Shown: positions 60,182 to 64,000 of the stretch, one piece after another
Numbering within the stretch: position 1 is the first letter of the stretch
Layout of the letters: each line of letters starts with the position of its first letter
Assembly: GCA_964568975.1 (NCBI GenBank)
Contig: CAZMSO010000011.1
Location: 17,085-81,084, forward strand
Length of the DNA stretch: 64,000 nucleotides
Direction: 5' to 3'
From: CAZADA01 sp964568975
GTDB lineage: Bacteria; Pseudomonadota; Alphaproteobacteria; Caulobacterales; Maricaulaceae
Made by a program: the position numbers and the translations under genes
The notes under the pieces: generated by a model
What the model was told of the DNA's origin: nothing
What the model saw: only the letters and a program-made list of their open reading frames with translations
The model's database searches: none

Positions 60182-62047
60182 ATGGTGCGCACCGCTGTGA
60201 CCGGTTTGTTGGGAGCGCTGATCCTGTTTGTCTTCAGCTGGTATCGCGGCGATTTGGGCGCGATGGAGCTGGGCGCGTTGGGTCGGGTGGACGCGCCGGG
60301 ACCGCGGGCGCCGACGGCTCAGGAACGCTTAGCGCGCCTGACGCCGCGTGAGCGGGCGCTGGGAGGCGAGTTCGCGCCGTCCGAAGAGCGGGCCAGGCCC
60401 CAGCGCGCGGCGTTTTTCGCCGGTCAACTGCTTGCGTTTCCCGCCCCAGAACGGCTGGTTGAGGGCGAGGCCGAGGACGCAGCGCGCACCGTCGGCGGAG
60501 TGGCGGCCGCGATTGCGGCGGCGGAAGCTTATGGCGTGGCGCGTCCGGCTGGCGGCGGCGCGTTGGTGTTGGACTTAACGGCCTACAATTTGGACGCGCC
60601 GTTCGCGGCTTCGTCCGGGCCGTGGCCTGCGGAAGCGCGGATTGTGCGTGATGACGGCGCGGCGTGCCCAGATCCGGTGGACGAGGCGCGTGCGGTCCGC
60701 CAGCCAAGCTATGCGGTTGCGTGCGTGATCGCGGCGCTCGAGGCGAGCGGGCATTTCGCGTGGATCGAACGCAATCACATCGCCCAAGTCGCGGTGTCGG
60801 CGAGCCCGCCGTCGGCGCGCGCGCCTCGCGTCGCCGCGCCTCGCGTCGCCGCACAAGCGGTTCGGTCGGTGGGCGCGGATGGCGGCGGGCTTGCCGACAC
60901 CGCTGAGGAACTGAGCCCCAATGACCCCTTGTTTTCCTATCAATGGCATTTCGGCGCCCAGGGCCTGGAAGAGGCGGCCGCCTCCGGCGGCGCGGGCTTT
61001 GTCGGGTATTGGCGCCGCCGTGATCCGCGCGCGGGCGGCGACGTCACGGTCGCGGTGATCGACACGGGTTTGGACGTCGACCACCCCGACATTGCGGGCT
61101 CGGGCGCGGTCGGCGACGGCGTGGATATGGTGTCGGAGCCATACTTTGCGGCCGACGGCGATGGCCGCGATCTTGATCCGGCGGATTTGGCCTTAGAGGA
61201 TGCGGAGGCGGCGTGCGGGGCGGCGCCGGCGGCCGCCGGCGTGCGCCACGGCACCCATGTGGCCGGCGTGGTGGGGGCGGCGGCGTCCGACAATGGCCGC
61301 GGCGTCGCCGGCGCGGCTTGGCGCGCGACCGTGACGCCGGTGCGCGTGGTGGGCCGCTGCGGCGCGCTGAAATCGGATGTGAATGACGCCATTCGCTGGG
61401 CCGCCGGCGCGGGCGCGACGATCCTCACCGGGCCCCGCGGCGCGCCGATGGTGCGCCAGAACCCCGCGCCGGCGCGCATCGTTTTGGTCGGCGTGTCGTT
61501 TCCGGCGCCGCTGGGCTGCCCGCGCTCCACCCAAGACGCCATTGACGCGGCCGTGGCGGCGGGGGCCGTCGTGGTCGCGCCTGCTGGCAATGGCGGCGTC
61601 GACGCCCGCGCGGCCGCGCCGGGCAATTGCGCGGGCGTCGTGACGGTGGCGGCCGCGGATGCGGCCGGGCGGCTTGCGTATTATTCCAATTACGGGCCGC
61701 GCGTGGATGTGATGGCGCCGGGCGGGGATTTACGGCGCGACCTTAATGGCGATGGCCGCCCCGACGGCGTGTTGTCCACCAGCGCGGCGCGCGATTGTTA
61801 TGATCCAGTGACCGGACGTCTGGTCGATGACTGCGATTACGCCTACGCCGCCGGCGCGTCTTTGGCGGCGGCGCATGTGGCGGGCGCCTTGGCGCTGCTC
61901 GCGGCCGATCGGCCGGACGCCACGCGCGAGGAGCTCATTTCCTTGATTGTCGACACAGCGCGCAGCCCCCGCACGCCGCAGCAGTGCCCGAGGCTGTGCG
62001 GGTCGGGCTTGCTGGATCTCGAGCGCGCGGCGCGCCGGGCGCCGTGA
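60182..62047 (+). CDS. Membrane-anchored S8 (subtilisin-like) serine peptidase
   Basis: The 621-residue protein starts with a membrane helix (about 4-20). A propeptide-like region of about 260 residues follows, then the S8 domain with Asp294 (AVIDTG), His356 (HGTHVAG), the oxyanion Asn in APAGNGG and Ser560. The usual GTSMAAPHVAG is GASLAAAHVAG here: Ser and His of the motif remain, but Thr, Met and Pro are changed. Activity is therefore likely but not certain. The C-terminal CPRLCGSGLLDLE fits the fold. It is exported to the periplasm or anchored in the inner membrane. The substrate is unknown. It is upstream of an exported protein and an M23 gene. Confidence 0.87.
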   Translation: MVRTAVTGLLGALILFVFSWYRGDLGAMELGALGRVDAPGPRAPTAQERLARLTPRERALGGEFAPSEERARPQRAAFFAGQLLAFPAPERLVEGEAEDAARTVGGVAAAIAAAEAYGVARPAGGGALVLDLTAYNLDAPFAASSGPWPAEARIVRDDGAACPDPVDEARAVRQPSYAVACVIAALEASGHFAWIERNHIAQVAVSASPPSARAPRVAAPRVAAQAVRSVGADGGGLADTAEELSPNDPLFSYQWHFGAQGLEEAAASGGAGFVGYWRRRDPRAGGDVTVAVIDTGLDVDHPDIAGSGAVGDGVDMVSEPYFAADGDGRDLDPADLALEDAEAACGAAPAAAGVRHGTHVAGVVGAAASDNGRGVAGAAWRATVTPVRVVGRCGALKSDVNDAIRWAAGAGATILTGPRGAPMVRQNPAPARIVLVGVSFPAPLGCPRSTQDAIDAAVAAGAVVVAPAGNGGVDARAAAPGNCAGVVTVAAADAAGRLAYYSNYGPRVDVMAPGGDLRRDLNGDGRPDGVLSTSAARDCYDPVTGRLVDDCDYAYAAGASLAAAHVAGALALLAADRPDATREELISLIVDTARSPRTPQQCPRLCGSGLLDLERAARRAP

Positions 62048-62207
62048 CGCGCGGCGGGCGTGCGCCGGCTGCGCGCCAGTGTTCAGCGCCCTCTGACTGC
62101 AGATTGTGCGCCACGGTTGCTGCGTTTGTCTGCGCCTCGCCCTTGGTCGGCCTTTTTTGCCCGGTTACGTACCACTCAACGCGCGTTCGCGCGAAGGGGA
62201 GACTAGA

Positions 62208-62825
62208 ATGCGAGCACTTGCAACAGCGCTCTGCGTGGCGTCGGTCGCCGGCGCGGCGTGCGCGCAGGATGTGATCACAAGCACCGGGGAACGGCGCATC
62301 AGCTGGCCGAGCACGCGCGCCATGACCACCGCGCAAGAGACGTTTTTTGATTACGCGCGCGCGGACGCCACGCCAGGCGTCGCGCAAGCCGTGGGCGGCA
62401 TGCAAGCTCAAGTGGGCCGCGCGCCGGTGCCGGTGCTGATGCCCGGTGATTTGCGCGCGCAGAGCTTGTTGAGCGCCGCCGAGAGCTTCAAGGCCGTGGA
62501 GGATGGCTATTTCGCAGTGATTGAGGGCGAGATCTACGACATCATCATCAACGGCACGTCACAATATTTGGCTGTTCCTGGACGCCCGGAGCAGCCGGCG
62601 GATCCGGAAGCCTACCGGTTCACTGAGGCTGTCGGGGGGGCGGTGTTGTCCTTCAGCCGCTATGGGGCGGACTACATCGTTCAGTTCGAATGCCGGCAAG
62701 TGGCCGCGGATGGGCGGCCGTGCGTCTCGCGCGATCAAGCGGAACGCTTCGCGGGCGCGATGGATTTCATTGGCGGCGCTGGGCCTGCGCCTGTCTTCCG
62801 CCCACTGCGGAGGACGGAGAAATGA
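62208..62825 (+). CDS. Exported protein of unknown function
   Basis: A 205-residue protein with a signal peptide (cleavage near ACA-QD). The mature part has an ISWPSTRAMTTAQETFFDYAR helix, and YFAVIEGEIYDIIINGTSQYLAVPG followed by a strand-rich half ending DFIGGAGPAPVFRPLRR. One Cys pair (FECRQ...PCVSR) may form a disulfide. AAGGGGAGA upstream is a good ribosome-binding site. Its TGA overlaps the ATG of the M23 gene by ATGA, indicating coupled translation and a shared role in the envelope. Confidence 0.75.
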   Translation: MRALATALCVASVAGAACAQDVITSTGERRISWPSTRAMTTAQETFFDYARADATPGVAQAVGGMQAQVGRAPVPVLMPGDLRAQSLLSAAESFKAVEDGYFAVIEGEIYDIIINGTSQYLAVPGRPEQPADPEAYRFTEAVGGAVLSFSRYGADYIVQFECRQVAADGRPCVSRDQAERFAGAMDFIGGAGPAPVFRPLRRTEK

Positions 62826-63613
62826 TCACACGCGTGTTTTTGATCAGCGCCCTGACGTGGGCGGGCGCCGCGTGCGCGCCCCTTGATCCTGAGCCGACGC
62901 CCGGCGATGGCGGTCTTGCGCCGCCCCCGCCCGCGAGCGGCGCCTTCAGCTATCGCGCGCCGGGCGATCTTGAGCCGCGTTCGGGCCAAGGCGTGACGGA
63001 CCGCACGGTTTATGCGCCTGACATTGTGTTCCCCATCACAGACGCGGCCGCCTTCATCAACAGCCAAGTGTATCGCCCCGGCGGCGCCGTCGCCGGCGGC
63101 GATCAATGCAGCGGCGTCAATTTCAGCTATCCCTGGCGCGACACCTTTTGCGAGCGCCGCCCCGGCGCGGATCGCGACACCCTCAATTGTCCAAGCCGGG
63201 CGGTCCATCAGGGCGTCGACATTCGCGCCGGCGATGTGGGGACCTGCCGGCGCATGCGCGACCTTGTCCTGGAGGACCCGGCGCAAAACCGGCTGATCCC
63301 GGTGCGGGCGGTCAAGGACGGCCAAATCACGCATGTCGGGCGGTTTTCTGTGACGTTGCGCTCCGGCGGGCAGATTTTCCGTTATCTCCATTTGAATATG
63401 GCGGCTTTGCCGGTCGCGGCGGGCGACACTGTGCGTGCGGGCGACGTTATCGGCTATCTCTCTAATGACTTTGGCGGGACGCCGACGACCTTCCATCTGC
63501 ATTTGGAGTTCATCTTCAACTTCGCGGACGGCTCAACCTGGGCGTCGCCTTATATGTCCTTGGTGCGGGCTTATGAGCGCGCTAACGGCGTGGACGGTCG
63601 CGAAGTGTTTTAG
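62822..63613 (+). CDS. M23 metallopeptidase-like lipoprotein
   Basis: The 263-residue protein has a lipoprotein-type signal (LTWAGAAC, Cys18) and an M23/LytM domain. The first zinc motif is HQGVD (His129, Asp133) and the later HLHLEF supplies the third ligand, both present as in active enzymes. These peptidases cut peptidoglycan crossbridges and the domain also regulates amidases. A Pro-rich linker follows the signal. It starts in the ATGA overlap of the preceding gene, and lies downstream of the subtilase, suggesting a cell-wall or secreted-protease operon. tRNA-Ser follows after 125 bases. Confidence 0.88.
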   Translation: MITRVFLISALTWAGAACAPLDPEPTPGDGGLAPPPPASGAFSYRAPGDLEPRSGQGVTDRTVYAPDIVFPITDAAAFINSQVYRPGGAVAGGDQCSGVNFSYPWRDTFCERRPGADRDTLNCPSRAVHQGVDIRAGDVGTCRRMRDLVLEDPAQNRLIPVRAVKDGQITHVGRFSVTLRSGGQIFRYLHLNMAALPVAAGDTVRAGDVIGYLSNDFGGTPTTFHLHLEFIFNFADGSTWASPYMSLVRAYERANGVDGREVF

Positions 63614-63686
63614 CGCGGGCGCGGGGCGGCGGCCGGCCGCGGCCCCGCCCATGCGCTGAGGGCGCGGCGCTGGCGTCCGCTTCGGG

Positions 63687-63714
63687 TTGCGGCGCAGGTT
63701 CGCAGGGGTATAGT
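63687..63714 (+). promoter_or_regulatory. Promoter of tRNA-Ser
   Basis: TTGCGG, 16 bases, then TATAGT, placed 24 bases before the mature tRNA 5' end. This is the only clean sigma70-like element in the 125-base spacer. Confidence 0.6.
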
Positions 63715-63738
63715 CCGGCGCTTCCGCAGTCGCCGCGG

Positions 63739-63828
63739 GGTGAGGTGGCCGAGTGGTCGAAGGCGCACGCCTGGAACGCGTGTAGGCGGGCAACCGTCTC
63801 GTGGGTTCGAATCCCACCCTCACCGCCA
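63739..63828 (+). tRNA. tRNA-Ser (GGA anticodon)
   Basis: A complete 90-nt type II tRNA. It has acceptor GGTGAGG/CCTCACC, discriminator G and an encoded CCA, an anticodon stem CACGC/GCGTG with loop CTGGAAC giving anticodon GGA (63773-63775), and a variable arm expected for tRNA-Ser. The T arm is GTGGG TTCGAAT CCCAC. It reads UCC and UCU. No integrase or duplicated 3' end is seen nearby. Confidence 0.97.
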
Positions 63829-64000
63829 CGGGGTGTTTCCCCCGGACCGGGGGGTGTCGCTCGCTCGTGAGCGCGCCCCGAAGCGCGGTGATCTTTGAAG
63901 CGCGCGGGTCGCTCAAGCGGCCACGATCGCGGCGCGCCCGATGCAGGCCGCGCCAGGTCGCCCGCGCCAGGCCGCCCGCGCCACGCGCGCACGCACGCGC
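63829..64000. other. Terminal stretch downstream of tRNA-Ser with no assignable gene
   Basis: The last 172 bases are GC-rich with short CGCGCC-type repeats and reach the window edge. I see no complete gene, terminator or repeat of the tRNA 3' end here. Confidence 0.6.

Noticed and set aside
63739..64000. Integrated element at tRNA-Ser
   Set aside because: No integrase, no direct repeat of the tRNA 3' end and no foreign composition are visible; the window ends shortly after.

Overview
The window is about 64 kb of very GC-rich bacterial chromosome and is mostly housekeeping. It points to an alphaproteobacterium close to Caulobacterales/Hyphomonadales/Maricaulales. The evidence is a CcrM-type GANTC DNA methyltransferase directly after rnhB, an EipA (DUF1134) envelope protein, a TIGR02301-type exported protein, an ETF-ubiquinone oxidoreductase, a DUF2007/tRNA-methyltransferase/S49-peptidase block divergent from a polyprenyl diphosphate synthase, and a gap-pgk-fba cluster followed by thiE, efp and suhB. 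The genus cannot be fixed from sequence alone. There is no phage, insertion sequence, CRISPR array or integrase. Two 100-base runs of N show this is a scaffold; one lies inside a uracil-DNA glycosylase gene and the other at the start of efp.

Layout. 1-2.9 kb: an edge-truncated DoxX-like membrane protein, then a TetR regulator with a repeat-built N-terminal extension, translationally coupled to a cytochrome P450. 2.9-12 kb: S49 peptidase, tRNA methyltransferase and DUF2007; polyprenyl diphosphate synthase; WecA/MraY-like glycosyltransferase; ispE; TPR lipoprotein; ETF-QO. 12-16.4 kb, plus strand: DNA repair and DNA metabolism (UDG, SplB-like radical SAM, rnhB, ccrM). 16.5-25.3 kb, minus strand: small exported proteins, NUDIX, patatin, yaaA, FAD oxidase, a 59-residue membrane protein, Sua5, a cytochrome b561-YceI fusion and two more YceI proteins. 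25.5-34.3 kb, plus strand: acyl-CoA dehydrogenase, an unknown polytopic membrane protein, a metallo-beta-lactamase-fold protein that has lost its metal ligands, lepB, an HSDL2-like SDR, an HDAC-like hydrolase, a histidine phosphatase, xseB and csaA.

34.5-47.6 kb: a non-flagellar MotA/MotB-like pair, suhB, efp, Sel1 protein, thiE, class I aldolase, a SAM methyltransferase, pgk, gap and an LpxR-like protein. 47.7-53 kb: pheT without pheS, eipA and lepA. 53-59.4 kb: two tandem class-3 lipases divergent from two tandem TPR membrane proteins, which is the most system-like unexplained locus. 59.4-63.8 kb: msrA, a membrane-anchored subtilase, an exported protein, an M23 peptidase-like lipoprotein and tRNA-Ser(GGA).

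Functional threads: isoprenoid and quinone chemistry (ispE, prenyl synthase, ETF-QO, YceI, b561), central glycolysis, translation (pheT, lepA, efp, Sua5, csaA, tRNA-Ser), envelope maintenance (LepB, EipA, LpxR-like, M23, MotA/B-like) and genome maintenance. The best candidates for new biology are the lipase/TPR locus, the ligand-less MBL protein, the repeat-extended TetR, the triple YceI cluster, and a leaderless, possibly SOS-controlled radical SAM gene.
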